Source: Flavobacteriaceae bacterium (GTDB lineage: Bacteria; Bacteroidota; Bacteroidia; Flavobacteriales; Flavobacteriaceae). From it: a stretch of 58,033 nucleotides of DNA. Made by a program: the position numbers and the translations under genes. Below the pieces are notes generated by a model that was given only the letters and a program-made list of their open reading frames with translations, was not told the DNA's origin and did no database searches. Location of the stretch: NCBI GenBank assembly GCA_013043685.1, contig JABDNT010000025.1:1-58033 (forward strand), read 5' to 3'. Each line of letters starts with the position of its first letter. The stretch's first letter is position 1. This document shows positions 44,148 through 52,921 of this stretch, piece by piece.

Positions 44148-44903
44148 ATGAAGAATCAAGATCTGTATAATTATATCTTAGGTATTGCCGATAATTCTCT
44201 GATCCTCGGTCAGCGACTTGGAGAACTATGTGGTCATGGTCCGAATCTTGAAACAGATATTGCACTCACTAATATTGCATTAGATCTATTTGGACAAACG
44301 CGCAGTTATTACCAATATGCTGCAAGAATTGCCGGTGACGGAAAAACGGAAGATGATGTTGCTATGTTACGCGTAGAGCGTGATTATAAGAATGTACTGC
44401 TAGTTGAACAACCAAACACACATTTCGGACATGTTATTGCCAGACAGTACCTGTTCGATGTATTTCATCTTCTGCTGATGACCGAATTACAGAACAGTAA
44501 GGATGAAACCCTGGCTGCTGTTGCCAGAAAAGGAATCAAGGAAGTAAGCTATCACCAGCGATTTTCCGGGGATTGGCTGAAACGCCTTGGTGATGGCACC
44601 GAAGAAAGTCGGACGAAAATGCAGGAGGCCATCGATCATTTCTGGCCCTATACCGCAGAGTTGTTCGATACTACCGAATCCGATCAAAAGATGATAAAGT
44701 CGGGCATAGGCGTAGATGTTTCACTTCTGAAAGAGAGTTACTATAAAGAAGTCACCGAAACTCTGGAAGAAGCTACACTTGATGTACCTGAAAATCCTTA
44801 TTTCAAAAAGGGAGGTAAGCAGGGGATTCACACCGAACATATGGGCTTTTTGCTCACAGAACTGCAATATATGCAGCGTACATATCCAAACATGAGCTGG
44901 TAA
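44148..44903 (+). CDS. paaC: Phenylacetyl-CoA epoxidase subunit PaaC
   Basis: 251 residues of the non-catalytic ferritin-like partner of PaaA. Typical are YNYILGIADNSLILGQRLGE, LCGHGPNLETDIALTNIALD, LFGQTRSYYQYAARIAG, EVSYHQRFSGDWLKRLGDGT and HTEHMGFLLTELQYMQRTYP. The start follows the paaB stop with no gap, and paaD begins one base after its stop. Confidence 0.95.
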   Translation: MKNQDLYNYILGIADNSLILGQRLGELCGHGPNLETDIALTNIALDLFGQTRSYYQYAARIAGDGKTEDDVAMLRVERDYKNVLLVEQPNTHFGHVIARQYLFDVFHLLLMTELQNSKDETLAAVARKGIKEVSYHQRFSGDWLKRLGDGTEESRTKMQEAIDHFWPYTAELFDTTESDQKMIKSGIGVDVSLLKESYYKEVTETLEEATLDVPENPYFKKGGKQGIHTEHMGFLLTELQYMQRTYPNMSW

Positions 44904-44904
44904 G

Positions 44905-45408
44905 ATGAACATCGATTTACAACCAAATATCGACAAGGAACTCATTCCAATTCTGGATGAGGTCGCCGATCCTGAGATTCCCGTTCTTACGGTGCTTGAC
45001 CTGGGTGTAATTCGTGAGGCAATTATGAAGGATGGGAAAGTATTGATCAAACTCACTCCAACCTATTCCGGTTGTCCGGCCATGGATGTAATAGGTGATG
45101 ATCTTAAGGCTGCATTCAAAAAGAATAAAATGGAAGCGGAAGTGGAGTTAGTGCTTTCTCCGGCGTGGACAACAGATTGGATGAGCGAAAACGGAAAGCG
45201 GAAGATGGAAGAATACGGCATTGCCGCTCCCCTTGATGAAACCGCCGATAAGGAAGCCTTGCTGGGGAACAAGCGCATTGTTAAATGTACTAATTGCGGA
45301 AGCACGAACACAAAATTGGTAAGCCAGTTTGGCTCAACCGCCTGTAAAGCCTTGTTTCAATGTGAAGATTGCCAGGAACCATTCGATTACTTTAAATGTT
45401 TAAAATAA
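44905..45408 (+). CDS. paaD: Phenylacetate pathway iron-sulfur maturation protein PaaD
   Basis: 167 residues. The N-terminal MIP18/DUF59 domain has EVADPEIPVLTVLDLGVIRE and LTPTYSGCPAMDVIG. The C-terminal zinc-binding tail is VKCTNCGSTNTKLVSQFG, then ACKALFQCEDCQEPF, with two CxxC pairs. PaaD is needed for epoxidase activity, probably for Fe-S assembly on PaaE. It is 4 bases before paaG. Confidence 0.94.
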   Translation: MNIDLQPNIDKELIPILDEVADPEIPVLTVLDLGVIREAIMKDGKVLIKLTPTYSGCPAMDVIGDDLKAAFKKNKMEAEVELVLSPAWTTDWMSENGKRKMEEYGIAAPLDETADKEALLGNKRIVKCTNCGSTNTKLVSQFGSTACKALFQCEDCQEPFDYFKCLK

Positions 45409-45412
45409 TATA

Positions 45413-46195
45413 ATGAGCGCATCTGTAATAAAAAGTATAGAGAATGGAGTGGCCTGGTTGAAACTCAACCGCCCCGATGTTTTCAATAGTTTCAATAGAG
45501 AAATGGCGCTGCTGTTCCAGTCGGAATTGGATGCCTGTGCTTCGGATAATAGCATAAGAGCTATTGTAGTGACAGGAAATGGTAAGGCTTTTTGTGCTGG
45601 TCAGGATCTCAAAGAAGTCACTACTCCTGAATTGAATCCGGGATTCAGGAAAATACTCGAAGAACACTATAATCCTATTATCCGGAAGATACGGTCGATA
45701 GACAAACCGGTTATTGCTGCAGTAAATGGTGTGGCCGCCGGCGCAGGTGCAAACATAGCCCTTGCTTGTGATATTGTGATTGCTTCAGAGGGATCGAGTT
45801 TCATACAGGCATTTAGTAAAATTGGATTAGTTCCCGACAGTGCGGGAACTTTCTTTTTACCAAGGCTAATCGGATTTCAGAAGGCTTCTGCATTTATGAT
45901 GCTTGGAGAAAAAGTTTCGGCCAGGGATGCTGAAAAACTAGGCATGGTCTATAAAGTAGAAAGTATAGAGACATTTATGGATGCAGTAGAGAAAACAGCA
46001 ACTACTTTAGCACAAATGCCAACAAAAGCACTGGGATTAACCAAACAATTACTTAACGCTTCCATGAACAATACCTTGGAAGAACAGTTGGATATGGAAT
46101 CAAAATACCAAATCGAGTCTGCACAAAGTGAAGACTATGCAGAGGGAGTTGCGGCTTTTGTCGAGAAACGCAAACCAGTTTTTAAAGGGAAATAA
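45413..46195 (+). CDS. paaG: Ring-epoxide (oxepin-CoA forming) isomerase
   Basis: 260 residues of the crotonase fold, converting 1,2-epoxyphenylacetyl-CoA to oxepin-CoA and probably also shifting double bonds later. It matches E. coli PaaG closely: GKAFCAGQDLKEV, NGVAAGAGANIALACDIVIA, and FSKIGLVPDSAGTFFLPRLI, where the Asp takes the place of the hydratase Glu. The C-terminal YAEGVAAFVEKRKPVFKGK also fits. Its stop adjoins the paaH start. Confidence 0.9.
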   Translation: MSASVIKSIENGVAWLKLNRPDVFNSFNREMALLFQSELDACASDNSIRAIVVTGNGKAFCAGQDLKEVTTPELNPGFRKILEEHYNPIIRKIRSIDKPVIAAVNGVAAGAGANIALACDIVIASEGSSFIQAFSKIGLVPDSAGTFFLPRLIGFQKASAFMMLGEKVSARDAEKLGMVYKVESIETFMDAVEKTATTLAQMPTKALGLTKQLLNASMNNTLEEQLDMESKYQIESAQSEDYAEGVAAFVEKRKPVFKGK

Positions 46196-47356
46196 ATGAT
46201 CAAGAACGTTGGAGTTATCGGTTCAGGGACCATGGGAAGTGGTATTGCACAGGTTGCAGCAACTGCTGGCTGTAAAGTGAACCTTTACGATACCAATCCG
46301 GAAGCGCTCGATAAAGCCAAAACTAATCTTGAAAAGATCCTGGACCGATTGGTGGAAAAAGGGAGAATAGATTCCAGGGAGAAGTCACGAATCCGGGAAA
46401 ATATTTCTTACGTCGATTCATTGGAATCTTTATCCGATTCCAACTTAGTGATAGAAGCGATTATAGAGAATCTGCAGATCAAGCAGCAATTGTTTCGGGA
46501 TCTGGAAGCTTTACTTTCAAAAAAAGCGATCATCGCTTCAAACACATCCTCTTTATCAATAGCCTCTATTGCTTCTGCTCTAAAGAGTCCAAAGCGTGGT
46601 ATCGGCATTCATTTCTTCAACCCTGCCCCGCTAATGAAGCTGGTTGAGGTGGTTCCTGCAGTACAAACTTCAGAAAAGATCAAACAGACTACTATAGAAA
46701 CGATAGAATCGTGGGGGAAGATCGTAGCTGTTGTAAAAGACACACCGGGATTCATAGTGAATCGCGTGGCTCGCCCGTTTTACGGAGAAGCCCTGCGGAT
46801 CTATGAGGAAGGAATAGCAGATGTAGCAACCATTGACTGGGCGATGAAATCTATTGGTGGCTTTAGAATGGGTCCGTTCGAATTAATAGATTTTATTGGT
46901 AACGATATAAATTACACGGTAACGGAAACAGTCTTTGAAGCCTTTTATTACGATCCGCGCTACAAACCTTCGTTTACGCAGAGACGATTAAGCGAGGCAG
47001 GATACTTAGGCAGAAAAACAGGAAAAGGATATTACAATTATGAGGAAGGCGCCTCAAATCCGGCACCTGATGAAAATGTTGGCCAGGCTCAGAAGATATT
47101 TGATAGGGTATTGGTAATGCTTATCAATGAAGCGGCCGATGCCCTGTTCTGGAATATCGCATCGGCTGAAGATATAGAAAATGCCATGACGAAAGGCGTA
47201 AATTATCCAAAAGGACTGCTCGCATGGGCAGATGAAAAAGGAATTGACTGGTGTGTATCTAAATTGGATGAATTGTACGATGAATATCGGGAAGACCGCT
47301 ACCGTTGCAGCCCGTTATTGCGTAGAATGAATAAAGAACAACGAACATTTTATTAA
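46196..47356 (+). CDS. paaH: 3-hydroxyacyl-CoA (3-hydroxyadipyl-CoA) dehydrogenase
   Basis: 386 residues. The NAD domain begins GVIGSGTMGSGIAQVAATAG. The catalytic His is in GIGIHFFNPAPLMKLVEVV, with VKDTPGFIVNRVARPFYGEA and GGFRMGPFELIDFIGNDINY in the C-terminal domains. It oxidises 3-hydroxyadipyl-CoA to 3-oxoadipyl-CoA. It is shorter than the ~475-residue E. coli PaaH but carries a second partial C-terminal domain (DADALFWNIASAEDIENAM-type). It overlaps nothing; paaI follows 1 base later. Confidence 0.92.
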   Translation: MIKNVGVIGSGTMGSGIAQVAATAGCKVNLYDTNPEALDKAKTNLEKILDRLVEKGRIDSREKSRIRENISYVDSLESLSDSNLVIEAIIENLQIKQQLFRDLEALLSKKAIIASNTSSLSIASIASALKSPKRGIGIHFFNPAPLMKLVEVVPAVQTSEKIKQTTIETIESWGKIVAVVKDTPGFIVNRVARPFYGEALRIYEEGIADVATIDWAMKSIGGFRMGPFELIDFIGNDINYTVTETVFEAFYYDPRYKPSFTQRRLSEAGYLGRKTGKGYYNYEEGASNPAPDENVGQAQKIFDRVLVMLINEAADALFWNIASAEDIENAMTKGVNYPKGLLAWADEKGIDWCVSKLDELYDEYREDRYRCSPLLRRMNKEQRTFY

Positions 47357-47357
47357 T

Positions 47358-47765
47358 ATGCTGGAAGGAACACTGATACCGCATAAGATGTTGTCTCAAG
47401 ACGCTTTCAGTCAATGGCTGGGAATTGAGATATTGGAAAGCGAGATCGGTCGGTGCCAGGTTGCTATGACTGTTAGGGATGAAATGCTTAACAGTATGGG
47501 TAATGCCCATGGAGGTATAAGTTATTCGCTGGCAGACACAGCTTTTGGATTTGCGGCGAATTCACATGGGCTTATGGCTGTTTCCATTGAAACGTCAGTA
47601 AATCACATTGATGAGATTAAGGCGGGTGATTATCTCGTGGCTGAGGCTATTATCGATATCACCAAAACCAAAGTTGGTTTTAATGTAATAGAAGTTCGAC
47701 GTGGTGAGGAGATCGTAGCCCTTTTCAAGGGAATGGTCTATCGTTCTTCAATTGAATGGAAATAA
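47358..47765 (+). CDS. paaI: Hotdog-fold acyl-CoA thioesterase PaaI
   Basis: 135 residues, the usual PaaI length. It has LGIEILESEIGRCQVAMTV and the catalytic segment MLNSMGNAHGGISYSLADTA (Asn, His, Asp), with SIETSVNHIDEIKAGDYLVA further on. It hydrolyses aberrant phenylacetyl-CoA derivatives, freeing trapped CoA. paaJ starts two bases after its stop; a possible earlier paaJ start at 47756 lies inside this gene and is less likely. Confidence 0.92.
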   Translation: MLEGTLIPHKMLSQDAFSQWLGIEILESEIGRCQVAMTVRDEMLNSMGNAHGGISYSLADTAFGFAANSHGLMAVSIETSVNHIDEIKAGDYLVAEAIIDITKTKVGFNVIEVRRGEEIVALFKGMVYRSSIEWK

Positions 47766-47767
47766 GT

Positions 47768-48979
47768 ATGAAAGAAGCATTTATCATAGATGGTATTCGA
47801 ACACCCATTGGGAACTACAAGGGGACCCTAAGCAAGGTGCGTACAGACGACCTGGGCGCAATGGTTATCAAAGAGGTTGCTGAACGAAATCCGGACATTC
47901 CTCAAGCCGCATATGACGACGTGATTATGGGATGTGCTAACCAGGCGGGTGAGGATAACCGAAATGTGGCGCGAATGGCGCTGCTGCTGGCAGGACTGCC
48001 GTTCACCGTACCCGGTGAAACAGTAAACCGATTGTGCAGCAGCGGACTATCTGCCATCATTCATGCCAATCGCGCAATTAAAGCTGGTGACGGAGATCTT
48101 TTTATAGCTGGAGGTGTTGAAAACATGACACGTGGCCCATACGTTATTGCAAAACCATCTACAGCTTTTGGGAATGATTCGAAAATGTATGATTCCAGTT
48201 TTGGATGGCGCTTTGTGAATGCCAAAATGCATGAACTCTATGGAACGGACGGAATGGGGAATACAGCCGAAAATCTCGTGGAGAAATACAATATCACCAG
48301 GGAAGATCAGGATGCGTTTGCCTATTGGAGTCAAATGAAGGCATCAGCAGCTCAGAAGAACGGCCGACTTGGGATGGAAATCGTGGACGTTGAGATCCCT
48401 CAGCGAAAGAAAGATCCGATCATTTTTTCGAATGATGAATTTGTAAAACCTGGTACTACCAAAGAGGTATTGGCCAAGCTAAGACCTGCTTTCAAAAAGG
48501 ACGGTAGTGTGACGGCGGGGAACAGTTCGGGGCTAAACGATGGTGCTGCGGCAACCATCATCGCATCGGAAGATGCAGTGAAAAAATACAATCTTCATCC
48601 ATTAGCCCGCATAGTTAGTTCGGCAGTTATTGGAGTAGAGCCCAGGATTATGGGAATAGGGCCAGTTGAAGCCAGTAACAAGGCTTTGGCAAAAGCTGGA
48701 CTTGCTATGGAAGATATGGATGTAATCGAGCTTAATGAGGCTTTTGCTTCCCAGGCTTTAGCTTGCATCCGAGAATGGGGACTGGCAGATGACGATCCGC
48801 GCATTAACCCTAATGGCGGTTCCATAGCGATTGGACATCCCTTAGGAGTCACGGGTGCCCGAATAGCACTTTCGGCCGCCCTGGAATTGCGACAACAGAA
48901 TAAGCGTTATGCGCTCATCACTATGTGTGTGGGGGTGGGGCAGGGTTATGCCGCGATTATTGAGAATGTAAACCTTTGA
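47768..48979 (+). CDS. paaJ: 3-oxoadipyl-CoA thiolase
   Basis: 403 residues from the start at 47768 (MKEAFIIDGIRTPIGNYKG). It has the acyl-acceptor Cys in VNRLCSSGLSAI, the His in GGSIAIGHPLGVTGARI and the second Cys in ITMCVGVGQGYA. GNSSGLNDGAAATIIASEDA and IELNEAFASQALACIREW are thiolase signatures. It cleaves 3-oxoadipyl-CoA to succinyl-CoA and acetyl-CoA. 90 bases separate it from paaZ, the largest gap in the operon. Confidence 0.95.
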   Translation: MKEAFIIDGIRTPIGNYKGTLSKVRTDDLGAMVIKEVAERNPDIPQAAYDDVIMGCANQAGEDNRNVARMALLLAGLPFTVPGETVNRLCSSGLSAIIHANRAIKAGDGDLFIAGGVENMTRGPYVIAKPSTAFGNDSKMYDSSFGWRFVNAKMHELYGTDGMGNTAENLVEKYNITREDQDAFAYWSQMKASAAQKNGRLGMEIVDVEIPQRKKDPIIFSNDEFVKPGTTKEVLAKLRPAFKKDGSVTAGNSSGLNDGAAATIIASEDAVKKYNLHPLARIVSSAVIGVEPRIMGIGPVEASNKALAKAGLAMEDMDVIELNEAFASQALACIREWGLADDDPRINPNGGSIAIGHPLGVTGARIALSAALELRQQNKRYALITMCVGVGQGYAAIIENVNL

Positions 48980-49069
48980 CCAAGTGGAATTATTACGGGG
49001 CATAACCCGGTAACATGGGCAACTTATTAAATAGGGTTTGAGTTAAAATAATTCAGTAAACGATTCACA

Positions 49070-51565
49070 ATGAATAAAACACAACATTATGTTACTGGTA
49101 GCTGGATTGACGGATCGGGAGAAGGAGCTCCTGTTTTCGATTCCGTGACCGGAGAACAGTTCACTTCTGTGACTGTTGAAGGCCTTGATGTTCCTTCTAT
49201 TTTGGAATATGGCCGCGATAAGGGTGAGGCTTTAAGAAAAATGACCTTCCAGCAACGCGGATTGATGCTCAAGAAACTTGCAATGTACCTTAACAAGAAA
49301 AAGGAGCAGTTCTACGAATTAAGCTATCGTACCGGAGCAACAAAGGTGGACAGTTGGATCGATATTGAAGGTGGTTTTGGAAATTTGTTCGCCAATGCTT
49401 CCCTTAGAAAGTTATTCCCCAATCAGTCGTATCACGTGGAAGGGGAACCAATAGACCTATCCAGAGGCGGACGATTTATGGCCCATCATATTATGGTGCC
49501 GAAACGAGGTGTTGTTGTACACATAAATGCTTTTAATTTCCCGGTGTGGGGAATGCTTGAGAAATGTGCGGTGAATTGGATGGCAGGCATGCCTGCAATT
49601 GTACTTCCCGCACCTCAAACCGCGTACCTGGCCGAAGCTGTCGTTAGGGAGATCGTTGGGTCAGGTATTCTGCCCGAAGGATCAATTCAGCTAATTAGCG
49701 GGACCGCGAAAAATATCCTGGATACCGTTCAATCGCAGGATGTCGTTACCTTCACAGGTTCAGCCAGTACAGGTAAGATATTGAGAAAGCATCCGCAACT
49801 TATAGAAGAATCGGTGCCATTTACTATGGAAGCCGATTCACTGAACGCATCCGTTCTTGGCGAAGACGCTGTACCCGGAACTCCGGAATTTGATTTGTTC
49901 ATCAAAGAAGTTCGCAAGGAAATGACCGTTAAAGCGGGTCAGAAATGTACCGCCATCCGAAGGATAATCGTTCCCGAAAAAATGGTAGAAGATGTTCAGA
50001 TCGAACTCGGGAAACAATTAGATAAAGTTACCATTGGCGATCCCAGGCTTCAGGAAGTTCGTATGGGTGCACTTGTGAGTGATGCCCAGCGTAAATCTGT
50101 TCGGGAACAGGTTGAAAAAATAGCTAAAACAGCCGAAATTGTATACGGTGATTTGGATGTTGTTGAAACCATTGGTGCTGATTCGAAAAAAGGAGCATTC
50201 CTTAAACCAATCTTACTTCGGGAGAATAATCCGTTCAAGAACGAAGCTGCCCATATTACAGAAGCATTCGGGCCGGTGAGTACACTGATGCCATACAAGG
50301 ATTTAAATGAAGCCATCACTCTTGCTCAAATGGGCAAAGGATCGCTGGTCTCTTCCATTGCCACGTATAATGATAATATCGCCAAAGAATATGTAATTGG
50401 CGCGGCCTCTCATCACGGTAGAATTTTAGTTTTGAACCGGGAGAATGCCAGGGTAAGTACAGGACATGGATCTCCGCTTCCCACTCTGGTTCATGGTGGG
50501 CCGGGTAGAGCAGGTGGAGGAGAAGAAATGGGTGGTATGCGCGGTGTAAAACATTATTTGCAGCGATGCGCTGTGCAGGGAACACCAACCACACTTACCG
50601 AAGTCACTGGCATTTACCAACCGAAAGGGGCATACAAGGAGGCGGAACAGCATCCTTTCAAGTATCACTGGGAAGATATTGAACCCGGGATGTCCTTAAA
50701 AACGCATAAACGTACCATTACCGATGGAGATATTGTGAATTTTGCAAATCTCACCTGGGACCACTTTTATGCTCATACCGACATTACTTCTCTGGATGGA
50801 AGTATTTTTGAAAAAAGGACTGCTCATGGCTATTTCCTATTGGCCGCAGCTGCTGGACTGTTTGTGTATCCGAATAAGGGCCCGGTAGCCGCTAACTACG
50901 GATTGGAAGACTGCCGATTCCTTCGTCCTATCTACCATAACGATACGATCTATGTGCGCCTAACCTGTAAGCAAAAGATCGACAGGGAACAGCGGGGTAC
51001 TGAATTGCCCAGCGGAATTGTTAAATGGTATGGTGAAGTATTTGATACCGATGATGAATTAGTGGCAGTGGTTACTGTCCTTACCATGGTTCAGAAGAAG
51101 CAGAATACTTTTGTGGAAATGACTTCTGAAAAGATAGATGAATGCCTTGCCAAGCTAACTGAAGACTCCAAACCCACATGGGGGAATCTCACCCCGCAGC
51201 ATATGCTGGAACATCTTGAATATACATATAGAATAGCAGCTGGAGAAATTCAGGATTTCGAGATTTCGACACCGGAACGAGTTCTGGAGAAAGTTCATGC
51301 GACTTTATACAACTATAAGAAAATGCCACAAGGGTACGATTTTCCATTGCGCGAAGAGGCAGAGATGGATAAATTGAAACATCCGGATCTCGCTACTGCA
51401 AAAGTAAAATTCCTTGAAGCAAGGCAGGATTATCTCGATTATTTTGAAGAAAACCCAGATGCACGAACCAAAAATGTTGTTTTTGGTGAACTCAACCGAT
51501 TTGAGTGGTATTTATTAGAGCGGAAGCATTTAAACCACCATTTTGAACAGTTTAGATTGATTTAA
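49070..51565 (+). CDS. paaZ: PaaZ ring-cleavage enzyme with an additional C-terminal DUF1569/DinB-like domain
   Basis: 831 residues, against 681 in E. coli. An aldehyde dehydrogenase domain (~1-520) has the Cys in TVKAGQKCTAIRRIIV and the Glu in TMEADSLNASVLG. A MaoC-type hydratase domain (~540-675) has NLTWDHFYAHTD (catalytic Asp and His). Together they open oxepin-CoA and oxidise the aldehyde. Residues ~680-831 are extra and look like DUF1569 of the DinB fold (WGNLTPQHMLEHLEYTYRIA, RFEWYLLERKHLNHHFEQF), with His residues placed as in a metal site. There is no stop or frameshift between domains. The short spacer before the gene has a weak promoter-like TAGGGTTTG near 49032. Confidence 0.92.
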   Translation: MNKTQHYVTGSWIDGSGEGAPVFDSVTGEQFTSVTVEGLDVPSILEYGRDKGEALRKMTFQQRGLMLKKLAMYLNKKKEQFYELSYRTGATKVDSWIDIEGGFGNLFANASLRKLFPNQSYHVEGEPIDLSRGGRFMAHHIMVPKRGVVVHINAFNFPVWGMLEKCAVNWMAGMPAIVLPAPQTAYLAEAVVREIVGSGILPEGSIQLISGTAKNILDTVQSQDVVTFTGSASTGKILRKHPQLIEESVPFTMEADSLNASVLGEDAVPGTPEFDLFIKEVRKEMTVKAGQKCTAIRRIIVPEKMVEDVQIELGKQLDKVTIGDPRLQEVRMGALVSDAQRKSVREQVEKIAKTAEIVYGDLDVVETIGADSKKGAFLKPILLRENNPFKNEAAHITEAFGPVSTLMPYKDLNEAITLAQMGKGSLVSSIATYNDNIAKEYVIGAASHHGRILVLNRENARVSTGHGSPLPTLVHGGPGRAGGGEEMGGMRGVKHYLQRCAVQGTPTTLTEVTGIYQPKGAYKEAEQHPFKYHWEDIEPGMSLKTHKRTITDGDIVNFANLTWDHFYAHTDITSLDGSIFEKRTAHGYFLLAAAAGLFVYPNKGPVAANYGLEDCRFLRPIYHNDTIYVRLTCKQKIDREQRGTELPSGIVKWYGEVFDTDDELVAVVTVLTMVQKKQNTFVEMTSEKIDECLAKLTEDSKPTWGNLTPQHMLEHLEYTYRIAAGEIQDFEISTPERVLEKVHATLYNYKKMPQGYDFPLREEAEMDKLKHPDLATAKVKFLEARQDYLDYFEENPDARTKNVVFGELNRFEWYLLERKHLNHHFEQFRLI

Positions 51566-51575
51566 TGAAATAAAT

Positions 51576-52328
51576 ATGACCGAACCCTACGTAAAAGAAG
51601 ACATACAAAACGGAATTTCGACCATCGAATTTTTCCATCCTGCTCATAATAGCCTGCCGGGCGACCTTTTAGCGAAATTGGCAGCGACAATTAAAGGAGC
51701 GGGTGAAAACGATGAGGTGATGGTTATTGTGCTGAAAAGTGGTGGTGACCGAACCTTTTGTGCGGGTGCTAGTTTTAAGGAGCTTATCAATATAAACGAT
51801 GCCGATTCCGGGCGTGTTTTCTTCAGTGGTTTTGCGAATGTGATCAATGCCATGCGAAAATGCCCTAAATTTATTATTGGCCGAATTCAGGGGAAAACGG
51901 TTGGAGGTGGTGTTGGTGTAGCTTCTGCTACCGATTACTGCATGGCCACAAAATACGCTTCCATAAAGTTGAGTGAACTCAATGTGGGAATAGGACCCTT
52001 TGTAGTTGGTCCGGCCGTGGAGCGCAAATTAGGATTAAGCGGTATGTCTCAGATCGCGATCGATGCCAATAGTTTTTACGATGCTGCATGGGCTCGGCAA
52101 AAAGGACTTTTTGCGCAGGTATATGATTCAACAGAGGAACTGGATGAAGCTGTTGCGGCTTTTGCCGGGCAATTATGCGGTTATAACCCGGAAGCTATGA
52201 AGGAAATGAAGAAAGTATTCTGGAAGGGGACTGAAGACTGGGACGAATTATTAGCCGAAAGAGCCGCAATAAGCGGCAGGTTAGTACTTTCGGAATTTAC
52301 CAAAGAAACTCTGAAACGATTTAAATGA
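51576..52328 (+). CDS. Enoyl-CoA hydratase/isomerase family protein, candidate PaaF
   Basis: 250 residues of the crotonase family, in the position expected for the 2,3-dehydroadipyl-CoA hydratase PaaF. It has DRTFCAGASFKELI (oxyanion region) and IKLSELNVGIGPFVVGPAVE. The second catalytic Glu (in LSELNVG) is present, but the first Glu of hydratases is replaced by Gly in GGGVGVASATDY. So hydration may use one acid, or the protein may be an isomerase or act elsewhere, for example in leucine breakdown beside the branched-chain genes. The stop overlaps the paaY start by four bases. Confidence 0.8.
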   Translation: MTEPYVKEDIQNGISTIEFFHPAHNSLPGDLLAKLAATIKGAGENDEVMVIVLKSGGDRTFCAGASFKELININDADSGRVFFSGFANVINAMRKCPKFIIGRIQGKTVGGGVGVASATDYCMATKYASIKLSELNVGIGPFVVGPAVERKLGLSGMSQIAIDANSFYDAAWARQKGLFAQVYDSTEELDEAVAAFAGQLCGYNPEAMKEMKKVFWKGTEDWDELLAERAAISGRLVLSEFTKETLKRFK

Positions 52329-52921
52329 TCTATAGCTTTAAAGGACATATACCTGTTGTTCATGAATCCAGTTTCGTGCATCCGCTTGCAGCGGTGACCG
52401 GGAATGTGATTATAGGCAAGGATTGCTATATAGGCCCGGGAGCTGCCATTCGAGGCGACTGGGGTGAGATCATACTGGAAGATGGAGTGAATGTGCAGGA
52501 GAATTGCACAGTGCATATGTTTCCCGGAAAGAGTATCTTATTGAAAGCCGGAGCTCACGTAGGGCATGGGGCTGTGGTCCACGGCGCGAATTTAGGTGCG
52601 AACTGCCTTATTGGTATGAACAGTGTGATCATGGATGGTGCTGAAATAGGAGATGAATGTATCGTGGGAGCAATGAGTTTTGTGAAAGCCGAATCGAAAT
52701 TTGAAGCAAGAAAACTTATTGTAGGTAATCCGGCAAAAGCAATAAAGGATGTTTCAGAAGAAATGATTGCCTGGAAGACAGCAGGAACGAGATTATATCA
52801 GCAGTTACCATCAGACTGTCATGAGACGTTGAAGGCCGTGGAACCTTTGCGTTCCATCCCGGAAAACAGGCCGAAACAAGAAGATTTTTATAAGACTTTA
52901 GAAGAATTCAGGAGAAACTAA
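52325..52921 (+). CDS. paaY: PaaY-type gamma-carbonic-anhydrase-family thioesterase/transferase
   Basis: 198 residues with a left-handed beta-helix of hexapeptide repeats (VTGNVIIGKDCYIGPGAAIR, NCLIGMNSVIMDGAEIGDEC). Metal-binding histidines appear in VHMFPGKS and GAHVGHGAVVHGANLG. PaaY of E. coli hydrolyses CoA thioesters formed by side reactions of the pathway. The C-terminal part (SEEMIAWKTAGTRLYQQLP) also fits PaaY. It overlaps the preceding gene by 4 bases and the following E2 gene by 1 base, showing translational coupling of paa to the branched-chain genes. Confidence 0.9.
   Translation: MIYSFKGHIPVVHESSFVHPLAAVTGNVIIGKDCYIGPGAAIRGDWGEIILEDGVNVQENCTVHMFPGKSILLKAGAHVGHGAVVHGANLGANCLIGMNSVIMDGAEIGDECIVGAMSFVKAESKFEARKLIVGNPAKAIKDVSEEMIAWKTAGTRLYQQLPSDCHETLKAVEPLRSIPENRPKQEDFYKTLEEFRRN

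Noticed and set aside
47756-47767. Earlier paaJ start overlapping paaI
   Set aside because: MKEAFIIDG at 47768 aligns with the normal thiolase N-terminus; the extra four residues are not expected.
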